From Anaerolineae bacterium (GTDB taxonomy: Bacteria > Desulfobacterota > Desulfobacteria > Desulfobacterales > ETH-SRB1), in the NCBI GenBank assembly GCA_035529315.1, contig DATKWZ010000053.1:1-61514 (forward strand): a stretch of 61,514 nucleotides of DNA. The letters run 5' to 3'. Positions 46,733 through 55,693 of the stretch are shown here, piece by piece. Positions within the stretch are counted from its first letter, which is position 1. Each line of letters starts with the position of its first letter. The translations under genes were made by a program, and so were the position numbers. The notes under the pieces were generated by a model. The model was not told the origin of the DNA and ran no database searches. It saw nothing but the letters and a program-made list of their open reading frames with translations.

Positions 46733-47359
46733 TCATGGGGTAAACAATTTGTCGTCAAGGGAAGCGTCGACTATAAGGTTCCGCAGGAATACAACTTCTT
46801 TTTCTCCTTCAGAGAAGAGTTTAACTATCTTGATGGGCAAGCAAAGTTCCGGATGAATCCATAAAAGATAAGTTGTCCTGGTACTTTCTACACGAAGTCG
46901 CGGACAGGCGATATTCTCCAGAGTTTCAGGCGGCAGGTGAGTAACGGAACCTTCACGAGCGCTCACCACTATGGACCGGATCAAAGCACCGATGTCGGAC
47001 TGGTCCACGGTATGGCCTTTTGAATCGGTGATCAGTCGGTTTCCAGGATCGAGGTTGAATTTGAAAAACCATTTTGAAAAGGGACGAAGGGTCACCTTGT
47101 TTTTGATGGGATTGAAAATAAGCATTGCCCCTTTATGGGGCTGGATAAAATCCATCCGGATAAATCCCGGTTTTTTGTAAGTGTAAAAAATCTTACTGCG
47201 CTCACCTTCCCCTTCCGAATCAAGAAGGGTGGTGTAGTTCGTCAAAGCATTGAATTTGTCAGTCATCTCAGAAAGGAGAGGATCATCTTCTCCCCACACG
47301 GGAATGGCAATAGACAAGCATATCCAGACCAGAAGAGCCGTTGAGAGTCGGCGGATCAT
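46733..47359 (-). CDS. LolA-like outer-membrane lipoprotein carrier family protein
   Basis: A 208-aa exported protein. The chosen ATG (MIRRLSTALLVWICLSIAIP) starts a signal peptide; upstream in-frame codons run through a 48-bp repeat. The mature part follows the LolA half-barrel pattern (KFNALTNYTTLL, YKKPGFIRMDFIQPHKGAML, GNRLITDSKGHTVDQ). Such proteins carry lipids or lipoproteins through the periplasm. It lies downstream of the CHAT protein gene on the same strand. Confidence 0.7.
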   Translation of the reverse strand: MIRRLSTALLVWICLSIAIPVWGEDDPLLSEMTDKFNALTNYTTLLDSEGEGERSKIFYTYKKPGFIRMDFIQPHKGAMLIFNPIKNKVTLRPFSKWFFKFNLDPGNRLITDSKGHTVDQSDIGALIRSIVVSAREGSVTHLPPETLENIACPRLRVESTRTTYLLWIHPELCLPIKIVKLFSEGEKEVVFLRNLIVDASLDDKLFTP

Positions 47360-47418
47360 GCGGCAGCCGTCCCCCTTCTTGCCCCACTTACTTTTCTTGG
47401 CATAGATAATCACATAAT

Positions 47419-47466
47419 ACACTTTAACAGGATATGAAACGCATATTTGCATGGGCCCCCTTGCCC
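47419..47466 (+). repeat. 48-bp direct repeat, left copy
   Basis: Matches 50834-50881. The first 35 bp (ACACTTTAACAGGATATGAA and onward) are identical and the rest has three differences. It lies upstream of the LolA-like gene. The two copies bracket the CHAT and lipoprotein genes. Confidence 0.9.
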
Positions 47467-47492
47467 TTGAATGAATCGGAATCCGGGTATTT

Positions 47493-50120
47493 TTACTCCC
47501 ATTCACCAATCAGGATGAAAGGCGCCCAGAAAAATGGATGGGAGGCGCCGGTTTGAATCTTCTTGTCCCGTCCGGCGATCGTGACGCCACGGCTGAGATC
47601 AGTGGAGGCCAGGCTTTGGCTTTTCAATTCCTGCTTGGCCAGCCTGAGCGCCTCTTCCTTGGACCTTCCGAGCTTTAGATGCGAGTAAAAACGCTTCATC
47701 AGGACGGCCGTGGAATTCGACTCCACGCTCCAGAGACTCACGATGATTGATTTGGCTCCTGCGAGCATGAAGGCGCGGCTTAAACCCACGATTCCCTCTC
47801 CGGCGATCTCTTTTCCCAGGGCCGTCTTGCAGGCCGATAGGACAACGGCATCTGCGTTGAGCTTGAGTTCCAGAATCTCGCTCATCTTGAGGAAGCCATC
47901 CTCAGGGTTGCGGTTCCCCGGCTGGCTTAAAACCAGCGCCGGTTCCAGGATATAAGGAATGTCGCCGCTCAAAAGACCGTGAGTGGCAAAATGGATAAAC
48001 CGGTAAATGCCAAGATCGGATTTCAAAAGTTCGCTTTTGGAGGCGTCCATATCGAGCTTGATGTCGCGGTCATTGGTTTGGTACCCGAAGAGCGCGCCGA
48101 TTTTCAGGACCTCGTCGCGGGTCTCGGGCAGGCGAGGCAAAGAGAAGCCGTTGCGAACCAGAGCGCTACGCAAATTAAAACCGGGCGTCTGATCGGCTGA
48201 TGCCAGGACGATGTTGTCGGACTTTCTTCGGCTGTAACGCACATCCGAATCCTCATAGACCGGATCGCCGAGTGCAAACAGGGGCCGGGATAATTTTGGA
48301 TTCTCTTTGAACCGCCGCATGGTCGCCATGATCGAGGCGGAAGGATAATAGCTGATCTTGTATTTTTCTCCCAGGTATTGAATCGCGTTTTTTGTTCTAC
48401 CAGCCGTTAATGCCTCGAAGGGAAGCATATTCAGAACACCGTCGGGGGTAATGATGACGTTTTTGTCGGGGTCTATCCGGCTGAGAGCTTCTTCCATCAA
48501 GAGCCTGCCCAGAGCTTGCCCTTTCTCGGGGTTGTAGGCGTCCAGTCTGTCCGGATTTTCAAGCTCACTCCTGAATTCCCCGACTTTTCGGATAAGTTCC
48601 TCCCGATTCACGGCGATTTCGATGACCGACGGTTTCTTGCCCTTTTCGATGATCCAGAGAAAGGTTTTTCTGGGATTGACCTTGTAGGCGAGGAGCACCT
48701 CGTTGGCGCGCAGCGGGATATTCCCGGCCATGACCGGCTCTGGATAGCGGATGGAGGCATAATCCGGATACTCTTTCCGTAACTTGGCGATCAACTCATC
48801 GAGTTCGCGTTTTGATTTTTTCAGGATCTCTCGCTGTGCTTCCGACTGGCCGCTTCCGGAGGCCTGGATCGAATCAAGGGTGCTGAGCAATCGCCGCTCC
48901 TGCTCGGCCAACCCGCGGGGGATCCGGTCGGCGAGAGAAACTGTTCTGGCTTTGTAAAGCAGTTCGAGAAAGGATCGGGCCTTGGTACTTTCTGCGTAGA
49001 AGAAGGCCACTTCCACGGGAGAGAGATTTGCTTTGGCAAATCGCGCATCAAGGCGAACTTCATCCGGCGTCCGATCGACTGCCGTGAGCAGAATATCGAT
49101 GGCATGTTCATAGGCGGCGATTTTATTGGCCAGGAACAAGGATCGGAACTCCGTCGAACTCAGGCTGCCTCTCAAATCCTCAATGAACTTGATGGCGGTG
49201 TTGTAGTAGAGCAGCGCCTGGGCATTGCGGCCTTGCTCTTCATTCAAAAGCCCCAGACCATAATTGGCGTACATCTGTTTTTCGGAGTATTGCAGGTCCA
49301 TGACGGCCAGAAGTCCCAATCCTTCCTTAAAGGACATAGCGGCCTCGCTGTATTTTTTCAAAGACACCTGACAAAAGCCGATGTTGTTGAGGATGTCAAC
49401 GATATCCGACGTGTTGTAACTTTTCCGGGCAAGATCGAGGGCGTGTCGATAATGGGTGATAGCCTCCCGGTAACGGCCGAGGGCGAAAAGGGTCGTGCCC
49501 ATGGACGAATAGACCGATTGTTTGAGCTTGTCGTCCTTGTAGCTGTCGATGTTGGAAAGGGTTCCGGTGAAGATTTCCAGCGCCTGGGATAAACGGCCTT
49601 GCTGTGCGAGGGTCTCCCCCATGCTGAGCGCAATGAGCGGATGTTCGCCTTTTGTGGACTCACGATTGCCCTGCTGGGCTGCCGCCAGAACCTCTGCGGC
49701 CTTATCCGTATCCCCGATTTTCTTGTAGCAATCTGCCAGTCCGACAGTCGTCAGGATAAACCCCTCCTGGTATCGGCTGTTTTTGGCGGCGGCTAACGAT
49801 TGATTAAAATAGGACAGCGCCTTGTCGTATTCGTTTCGATCAAGATAGGCCTTGCCAATATAGCGGCAAAGATCGGAGGTCTTTTCCCCATTGCCGGCGT
49901 AAAACGTCAGAGCTTCGCGCATGGAGAACAGAAACTTATCGAAGGAACCTTCGCGCAAGTAGTCCAGTCCTTCCCGGGTGAGTATTTCTCCCTTGCTCGT
50001 GGTGTTGATCAGTAAGATAGGATGGTAGTTGGCAAGACTTTCGGAACGGGTCAAGCCTCGGAGCCCGCAACCGCTGGTGCAGAGGACCATGACAATCAAC
50101 AGCCATCGCGTCAGCCGCAT
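47493..50120 (-). CDS. Secreted TPR-CHAT caspase-like protease
   Basis: An 875-aa protein. The N-terminus is a signal with a lipobox-like TSGC at C18, so it may be a lipoprotein. Residues ~60-340 are tetratricopeptide repeats. The C-terminal CHAT domain has the catalytic pair H714 (FATHG) and C764 (VVLSACKTALG), plus GLSRAFMLAGAKSIIVSLW. CHAT domains are caspase-family cysteine proteases; several relatives are defence or cell-death effectors, others process envelope proteins. Base composition is GC-rich against its neighbours. It follows the lipoprotein gene by 15 bp, so the two are one unit. Confidence 0.9.
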   Translation of the reverse strand: MRLTRWLLIVMVLCTSGCGLRGLTRSESLANYHPILLINTTSKGEILTREGLDYLREGSFDKFLFSMREALTFYAGNGEKTSDLCRYIGKAYLDRNEYDKALSYFNQSLAAAKNSRYQEGFILTTVGLADCYKKIGDTDKAAEVLAAAQQGNRESTKGEHPLIALSMGETLAQQGRLSQALEIFTGTLSNIDSYKDDKLKQSVYSSMGTTLFALGRYREAITHYRHALDLARKSYNTSDIVDILNNIGFCQVSLKKYSEAAMSFKEGLGLLAVMDLQYSEKQMYANYGLGLLNEEQGRNAQALLYYNTAIKFIEDLRGSLSSTEFRSLFLANKIAAYEHAIDILLTAVDRTPDEVRLDARFAKANLSPVEVAFFYAESTKARSFLELLYKARTVSLADRIPRGLAEQERRLLSTLDSIQASGSGQSEAQREILKKSKRELDELIAKLRKEYPDYASIRYPEPVMAGNIPLRANEVLLAYKVNPRKTFLWIIEKGKKPSVIEIAVNREELIRKVGEFRSELENPDRLDAYNPEKGQALGRLLMEEALSRIDPDKNVIITPDGVLNMLPFEALTAGRTKNAIQYLGEKYKISYYPSASIMATMRRFKENPKLSRPLFALGDPVYEDSDVRYSRRKSDNIVLASADQTPGFNLRSALVRNGFSLPRLPETRDEVLKIGALFGYQTNDRDIKLDMDASKSELLKSDLGIYRFIHFATHGLLSGDIPYILEPALVLSQPGNRNPEDGFLKMSEILELKLNADAVVLSACKTALGKEIAGEGIVGLSRAFMLAGAKSIIVSLWSVESNSTAVLMKRFYSHLKLGRSKEEALRLAKQELKSQSLASTDLSRGVTIAGRDKKIQTGASHPFFWAPFILIGEWE

Positions 50121-50135
50121 GGTGTACCTATTGAA

Positions 50136-50735
50136 TTAATAAAACTCATCAAGCTTCCGTGAAAATTCCTTCAGAAGGTTGTCTATGGCCTCGTTCACCG
50201 CGTAGCGCGCCATATCATAATTCGTTTCCATTTTGATCTGATTTATCACGTTTCTACTCCCATCCCGCTTGACGCTGAAACCGCGCAGCCGCTGTCCGTC
50301 ACCGGCGAAGATTTCCGTTTCCAGCTCCACGGCGGCGGTATGAGAACCCAAGCCCGTAAAGGGAGGCGAATACTTGAAGAATTTGAGCCGGGGAACGAAA
50401 TAAATATCGACATCGTGGATTTCACTTACCTCGTGAGCAACGGCGACGTTTCCGAATTTGCTGGAGACAATCCCGTAGAGGGCTTGGGACAGATTTTTGC
50501 CGATCTCTATTTCTCCCTTCACTTTCGCCAGCAGGAAGAGCTGTTTGCCCGTCTCGAAGACATATTTGTAGCTGGTGAACTTGTCGTCGAGAAGGAGCCC
50601 CGCTTTCAGGGAACTTCTCTTCGTATTCTCGGTCGAAAATTTTGGCTCAACCGAAATTTTCCGCATGTTCATGGTGCCACCGCATCCGGAAAGGAACAAC
50701 GCGATGAAGCATAACAGAAGCACAAATTTGTTCAT
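50136..50735 (-). CDS. Putative lipoprotein paired with the CHAT protein
   Basis: A 199-aa lipoprotein. The ATG at MNKFVLLLCFIALFLSGCGG gives a clear lipobox (LSGC). The rest is a predicted beta-rich domain (YKYVFETGKQLFLLAKVKGE, DVDIYFVPRLKFFKY) of unknown function. It heads the CHAT operon and likely reaches the same membrane. Confidence 0.75.
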   Translation of the reverse strand: MNKFVLLLCFIALFLSGCGGTMNMRKISVEPKFSTENTKRSSLKAGLLLDDKFTSYKYVFETGKQLFLLAKVKGEIEIGKNLSQALYGIVSSKFGNVAVAHEVSEIHDVDIYFVPRLKFFKYSPPFTGLGSHTAAVELETEIFAGDGQRLRGFSVKRDGSRNVINQIKMETNYDMARYAVNEAIDNLLKEFSRKLDEFY

Positions 50736-50833
50736 GAAACCCGCGTTTGATTTTTTATACATAATGGCTTCTATTAAGCAAACTGCGCCGGGTTGTCAAA
50801 CATTATTCAGGAAAGCATTTTTTAAATTCTAAC

Positions 50834-50881
50834 ACACTTTAACAGGATATGAAACGCATATTTGCATGAACTCCCTTGCCC
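50834..50881 (+). repeat. 48-bp direct repeat, right copy
   Basis: Copy of 47419-47466, upstream of the lipoprotein gene. See the left copy for the match. Confidence 0.9.
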
Positions 50882-50892
50882 CGCCCTATCGA

Positions 50893-50970
50893 CTACCTGG
50901 ATTTCTCATACGTCCCAACAAGCTCAGCTTTGGCTATGATATGGCCATTCATAGCAGCTTCAACCTGCCT
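50893..50970 (-). pseudogene. C-terminal remnant of a PEBP (YbhB/YbcL) family gene
   Basis: The last ~25 codons read RQVEAAMNGHIIAKAELVGT then YEKSR and a stop, which is the C-terminus of phosphatidylethanolamine-binding-like proteins. The upstream sequence on the same strand does not continue the family. The rest has been deleted or replaced, next to the right copy of the 48-bp repeat. The rest of 50763-51122 shows no gene. Confidence 0.6.
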
Positions 50971-51122
50971 ATAAATTATTTTGATCAAAACCATCCTGAA
51001 GGAAGGATTGGTAAAGCCTATCGGTAAATCAGTAATTTGAAACAAGAAAAAAGCAAAAGCTAAACAATATTCCCTAATTGACAAACAAGTTTATAAGTTT
51101 AATACGTTCTCTATGTGCCCCC

Positions 51123-51986
51123 TTAAATCAGAAAAGGCAGTTTTTTCATCTCATTATAAGTAAAAACAGGGCCGTCAATACAGGCAAACCTGCTTCCCAG
51201 AGTACAGTGACCGCACTTGCCCACCCCGCATTTCATATTTCTTTCAAGCGTGGAGATAATATCTTCTTCACCAAAACCCATCTTGAGCAAGTCAAAAACC
51301 ACATAAGGAATCATTACCGGAGGACCACAAATTACAGCCTTTGTATTAGCAGGAGATATCTCAATTTTTTCCCATAAATGCGTCACGGGCCCTGTGTTTC
51401 CCTTCCACCCGGAATCACCCCTGTCAACGGTAATCAGGACTTCTGCCTCATTTTCTCTGCTCCACTTGTTTAATTCTTCCTTAAAGACAATGTCTTCGGG
51501 TGTTCTTGCTCCGTAAAGTATGGTTGCTCCGCCAAAATCAGATTTTTTTGCAAAAACATACTGGATTAAAGACCGCAGCGGCGCAAGCCCAATTCCTCCT
51601 CCAATAAATAAAAGATTTTTGCCGTAAAGCTGTTCCAAAGGAAAACCATTCCCGTATGGACCTCGCATACATATCTCATCCCCTTCCTGGAGACTATGTA
51701 TTTCACCTGTCAAAAGTCCGGCTTTCTTAATGCTCAACTGAATTTCTCCGGCGACTTCAGGAGATGAGCTTATGGAAAAAGGAGCTTCACCGCAATTGAA
51801 TATAGAGACCAGAACAAACTGACCAGGCCTGAATGTAAATTTATTTTTCAATTCTTCTTCTTTAAAACAAAGTGTAAATGTCTTTATATCGCCGGTCTCT
51901 TCCTTTATCTTTTTAATGAAGGCTGTGTGAGGTAGATATATATTGGCCACCATTTTGCGCAATAATACCTGAGCACTATTTTCCAT
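51123..51986 (-). CDS. FAD/NAD(P)-binding [2Fe-2S] electron-transfer subunit (HydG/AsrB-like)
   Basis: A 287-aa diaphorase subunit. The FAD motif is RPGQFVLVS with APFSISSSP; the NAD site is FIGGGIGLAPLRSLI. The C-terminus binds a [2Fe-2S] cluster (MKCGVGKCGHCTLGSRFACI). The start has AGGAGG five bases upstream and overlaps the Fe-S gene by 11 bp. It is the third gene of the fdh operon and likely passes electrons between formate and NAD(P). Confidence 0.88.
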   Translation of the reverse strand: MENSAQVLLRKMVANIYLPHTAFIKKIKEETGDIKTFTLCFKEEELKNKFTFRPGQFVLVSIFNCGEAPFSISSSPEVAGEIQLSIKKAGLLTGEIHSLQEGDEICMRGPYGNGFPLEQLYGKNLLFIGGGIGLAPLRSLIQYVFAKKSDFGGATILYGARTPEDIVFKEELNKWSRENEAEVLITVDRGDSGWKGNTGPVTHLWEKIEISPANTKAVICGPPVMIPYVVFDLLKMGFGEEDIISTLERNMKCGVGKCGHCTLGSRFACIDGPVFTYNEMKKLPFLI

Positions 51987-53244
51987 CACCGCCTCCTGTT
52001 CCCGCATTCTCCGGAATCTTAAGCTGATATCCCAGAGCGCGTGCAACTCCATCCCTCGTTATCAAGCCTTCCTTTATCAGCTGTGTGCCAAGTGATTCAC
52101 CGGTGCCGGCCTGCCTTTCAAGGGCATTCTTCAGCTCCTCTCTCTTTAAAAGTCCGGCTTCAACGAGTATCTCCCCCAGTCTTAAAGAGCTCTCTCTCGA
52201 ACTCTTTTCTCCTTGCTCACAAACCCTTTTTATAAAATTGATCATGTCAACCCGGCCAAAACATATTTCTACGCAGCGTCCGCATCCCACGCAACTTGGC
52301 CGGCAGTGTTTCTTACTGTCGTAATAAAGTTTATGATAAAAACGTCTGCGAATCCGGCGTTTCCTCTCATGCCTTGGATTATAACCACCCGCAAGTCTGG
52401 TAAATCCGCTAAATGTACATGAATCCTGTATCCTTAATCTTTCACCTTCGGTATCAGAAATCGGTATATCTACAATATTAAAACAATAACATGTGGGGCA
52501 AACATACGCGCACCCGCCACAGTTCTGACACCGGTTACCCAGCTCCTCCCAGAGCGTTTCGTCCACCTCATCATTCATAAGGCGGGATACGGCTGTATCC
52601 ATATCAACAATCTGATGAAATCTGCTTTCCGCCTCAAGAAGCATCTCATACTGATGTTCCATGTCTTTTGTGGTTGCGGGAGAAAAAAAATAGTTCCATT
52701 CATCAACAAGCTCCCTGCCCCTGGGACGTCCTATTTCTACAAAAAATCTGTCCCCTAAATCAGTAAGCTGGAGATCATATCCATGTGTCAGAAAAGGGCC
52801 GCTTTTTGTGCTTCTGCAGAAGCAGTTACCCATGGGTTCATTGCATCCGATATTGATAAGGACTGCGTTAATCCGTCTGTTCAAATAATAGCGATCTTTA
52901 AAGTTTTCCTGGAATATCATATCAAGAAAAAGGATCCCCCAAAGATCGCATGAACGTAAACCAAACAGGATCCTTGGAGTATTGTCCAGTATTTCATCAA
53001 ATTTATAATGCTTTCCTTTGCGCTGGTATTTAAATATTGTCTCAGAACGAGGAAAAAAGAAATTTTTGGCCGGCATTACAGGCTTAGACTTAAAATCAAA
53101 AACAACTTCATCCACAGAAGGGATAACCTCAAGAAGTGTATCTCCGCTTCTGTTTTTAACAGGTGCTATCAGTTCATGCTCTTTAGAAATCTTGCGCAAA
53201 AAACTTTTTAGATGTTCTTTACTTAAAATAAACCTGTCTGACAT
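51976..53244 (-). CDS. 4Fe-4S subunit (HydB/AsrA-like) with a C-terminal MshEN-type domain
   Basis: A 422-aa iron-sulfur protein. After a sulfhydrogenase-beta-like part (RSCDLWGILFLD, NIGCNEPMGNCFC) come two [4Fe-4S] sites: CQNCGGCAYVCPTC (239-252) and CRPSCVGCGRCVEIC (314-328). Residues 355-410 then form the MshEN pattern: RLGEILVEAGLLKREELKNA and, 29 residues on, SLGTQLIKEGLITRDGVARA. MshEN domains in type II/IV ATPases bind cyclic di-GMP, so this redox protein may sense it. It starts on the last base of fdhA (TAATG). Confidence 0.88.
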   Translation of the reverse strand: MSDRFILSKEHLKSFLRKISKEHELIAPVKNRSGDTLLEVIPSVDEVVFDFKSKPVMPAKNFFFPRSETIFKYQRKGKHYKFDEILDNTPRILFGLRSCDLWGILFLDMIFQENFKDRYYLNRRINAVLINIGCNEPMGNCFCRSTKSGPFLTHGYDLQLTDLGDRFFVEIGRPRGRELVDEWNYFFSPATTKDMEHQYEMLLEAESRFHQIVDMDTAVSRLMNDEVDETLWEELGNRCQNCGGCAYVCPTCYCFNIVDIPISDTEGERLRIQDSCTFSGFTRLAGGYNPRHERKRRIRRRFYHKLYYDSKKHCRPSCVGCGRCVEICFGRVDMINFIKRVCEQGEKSSRESSLRLGEILVEAGLLKREELKNALERQAGTGESLGTQLIKEGLITRDGVARALGYQLKIPENAGTGGGDGK

Positions 53245-55268
53245 TATTGCACCTTTTCTATTCTAACAGCACAAACCTTAAACTCCGGAATCTTTGCCCT
53301 TGGATCCAATGCGGGATTGGTAAGAACATTGGCAGGTGCGTCCTTAAAGTGAAACGGCATAAAAACCGTTTTTTCCGGCACATTATCTGTAATATGTGCT
53401 TTTACTTTAACTTCCCCGCGTCTTGAAATCACACGGACAGGCTCCCCCTTCTCCAATCCCAGACATTTGGCATCAGCAAAGTTAATCTCAATAATTGCCT
53501 CAGGCTCTTCTCGAAAAAGAGTTGCAATTCTCATACTCATGCTTCCTGTATGCCAGTGCTGGTACATCCTGCCGGTTGTAAGATAAAACGGATATTCGCT
53601 GTCAGGCAGTTCCGCTGGAGGCCGGTAATCAACGCATTCAAAATGCCCCTTTCCCCTTGAAAAAGACCCTTTGTGCAGAAAAGGAGTGCCTGGATGCTCC
53701 CTGTGCGGACAGGGCCAGAAAAGTCCCCATCCATCCTCGAGCCTGTCAAAAGACACACCTCCGTAAATAGGTGTCAGCATTGCGATCTCCTCCATGATTT
53801 CAGCCGGAGATTCATATTCCATAGGATAATTCATTCTGGAGGAAAGCTCTGATATAATCTTCCAGTCCGGCAAGCTGGAACCAACGGGAGGAATTGCCTT
53901 GCGAACCCTCTGAATGCGGCGCTCAGTACTGGTAAACGTACCGTCTTTTTCAGCAAATGACGCGGCCGGCAATACTACATCAGCATATTCAGCTGTTTCA
54001 CTCAAAAATATATCTGAAACCACCAAAAATTCCATACTGCTCAAAACTTTTCTGACTTCGTTAATATCAGGATGGCTCATAGCCGGATTTTCTCCCATGA
54101 CAAACATGCCATGGATTCTTTTTCCATCAAGCATTTCAATACTGGTCAGCCCCGCTGACTTCGGAAGCTCTGTCTTCCACAACTTTTTAAATTTCTTTCT
54201 AATATCTTCGTCAGTAACATCCTGATAGCCCGAAAGAGTTCCAGGCAATGCACCCATATCGCATGCGCCCTGAACATTATTCTGTCCGCGCAAAGGACCT
54301 ACCCCGGTAAATTCCTGCTCAACATGACCGGTCAGCATGGCAAGGTTGGCTATTGATTCTACATTATCCGTCCCTGATATGTGCTGTGTTATTCCCATTG
54401 AATAGATTATCATGGCACGCTTAACGCCGGCATATATACGGGCTGCCCTTCTGATGTCGTCCAGAGAAACACCGCAAACTTTCTCAACAAGCTCAAAATC
54501 AAACTTCTCCAGGTCTTTTCTGAACGCATTGAAATTTTCTGTCCGCCTGCTTACAAATGAATCATCATAGAGATTTTCTTCCAGGATAACCTTCATCATA
54601 CCCTTGAGCCAGATTACATCTGTGCCAAGACGCGGCTGAAGATAAACATGAGCAAATCTGCTTAGTTGAATACGGCGGGGATCTATGACAATAAGTTTTG
54701 CGCCTTTTTCAAGGGCGTCAAATATAAAACGCGCTATCTGGGGGTGTTGATCGGTGGTATTTGAACCGGTTACTAAAATTACCTCGGCTGCTGCCAGTTC
54801 TGTTATAGAATTTGTCATGGCGCCGGAACCAAAAGCATGGTTTAATCCTATAACACTTGAGGAGTGGCAAAGCCTGGCGCAGTGATCAATATTATTTGTC
54901 TTTAACACCGCCCTGGCAAACTTCATGAGTAGATAATTCTCCTCATTTGTGCACTTGGCAGATGAAAGAATGCCCAGACTGTCTGGCCCGTATTTCTCCC
55001 TGATCTGAGTAAATCTTTCAGCAATCAGATCAAGAGCCTCACTCCATTCAGCTTTTTCAAGGCGTCCGTTCCTTCTAATCAATGGAAAGCAAAGGCGGTC
55101 TTTATGAAGGATAAACTCAAAACTGTTCCAACCTTTTACGCACAGGTTGCCTCGGGAAACAGGATGCTCTCTGCTGGGAATCACCCCGAGTATCTTGCCG
55201 TTATCTACTTCAAGATAGAAATTGCATCCGCATGCGCAGAAACAGCAGGTTGTTAAAACCCTGTGCAT
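53244..55268 (-). CDS. fdhA: Formate dehydrogenase catalytic subunit (molybdopterin, Cys form)
   Basis: A 674-aa molybdo- or tungsto-pterin oxidoreductase. The N-terminal [4Fe-4S] site is CCFCACGCNF with C43. The active-site ligand is Cys134 in ARLCHSSSVIG, where many formate dehydrogenases have selenocysteine. VTGSNTTDQHPQIARF, VVSDIFLSETAEYADVVLPA and the C-terminal PEKTVFMPFHF fit the family. No signal peptide, so the complex is cytoplasmic. It forms an operon with the Fe-S and FAD subunits. Formate as substrate is inferred from the family and partners. Confidence 0.9.
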   Translation of the reverse strand: MHRVLTTCCFCACGCNFYLEVDNGKILGVIPSREHPVSRGNLCVKGWNSFEFILHKDRLCFPLIRRNGRLEKAEWSEALDLIAERFTQIREKYGPDSLGILSSAKCTNEENYLLMKFARAVLKTNNIDHCARLCHSSSVIGLNHAFGSGAMTNSITELAAAEVILVTGSNTTDQHPQIARFIFDALEKGAKLIVIDPRRIQLSRFAHVYLQPRLGTDVIWLKGMMKVILEENLYDDSFVSRRTENFNAFRKDLEKFDFELVEKVCGVSLDDIRRAARIYAGVKRAMIIYSMGITQHISGTDNVESIANLAMLTGHVEQEFTGVGPLRGQNNVQGACDMGALPGTLSGYQDVTDEDIRKKFKKLWKTELPKSAGLTSIEMLDGKRIHGMFVMGENPAMSHPDINEVRKVLSSMEFLVVSDIFLSETAEYADVVLPAASFAEKDGTFTSTERRIQRVRKAIPPVGSSLPDWKIISELSSRMNYPMEYESPAEIMEEIAMLTPIYGGVSFDRLEDGWGLFWPCPHREHPGTPFLHKGSFSRGKGHFECVDYRPPAELPDSEYPFYLTTGRMYQHWHTGSMSMRIATLFREEPEAIIEINFADAKCLGLEKGEPVRVISRRGEVKVKAHITDNVPEKTVFMPFHFKDAPANVLTNPALDPRAKIPEFKVCAVRIEKVQ

Positions 55269-55384
55269 AAATATGCCTCTTTTTTTTTAATTCAGCCTAT
55301 CTCGTATTTATTGTTTTTAAATGATTTTTTATCATATTTAAAAGTTGGGTACGCCCCCTATATTCCCTTATAAGTCATCAGGGT

Positions 55385-55693
55385 CTACCCTTCAAGGTCT
55401 TTTTTCATTCTCTCATATTCTTCCTTTGCGATTTCTCCCTTTGCGTAACGCCTCTTCAGAATATCCAGGGAACTTTCATTCTGTGTCGGCGTATGGCCCT
55501 TCGTTTTCTGGGCCTGAACAATGAAATAGATCAGCAATCCAATGACGATCAGAAATATAATCCACATAAACATCCCTCCATATCCAAATCCGTAATGCAT
55601 CATAGGACCTTGTGAGCCATAGTAACCTTCACCAGTGCAGGACACAAGCAAACCGGTTATCATCATAAGAAATAATTCAAGATAATTTTTCAT
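55385..55693 (-). CDS. SHOCT-domain membrane protein
   Basis: A 102-aa protein with a possible lipobox (LLVSC), a Gly/Tyr/Met-rich stretch, a membrane helix (FMWIIFLIVIGLLIYFIVQA) and a C-terminal SHOCT motif (LKRRYAKGEIAKEEYERMKK). It overlaps the ModA-like gene by 4 nt (ATGA). Function unknown. Confidence 0.75.
   Translation of the reverse strand: MKNYLELFLMMITGLLVSCTGEGYYGSQGPMMHYGFGYGGMFMWIIFLIVIGLLIYFIVQAQKTKGHTPTQNESSLDILKRRYAKGEIAKEEYERMKKDLEG

Noticed and set aside
50893..51084. A 63-codon intact gene
   Set aside because: Only the last ~25 residues match PEBP proteins; the upstream part is unrelated and there is no ribosome site, so it is called a remnant.
54820..54960. In-frame TGA (selenocysteine) in fdhA
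   Set aside because: The active-site codon is TGC and the frame is open without any read-through.
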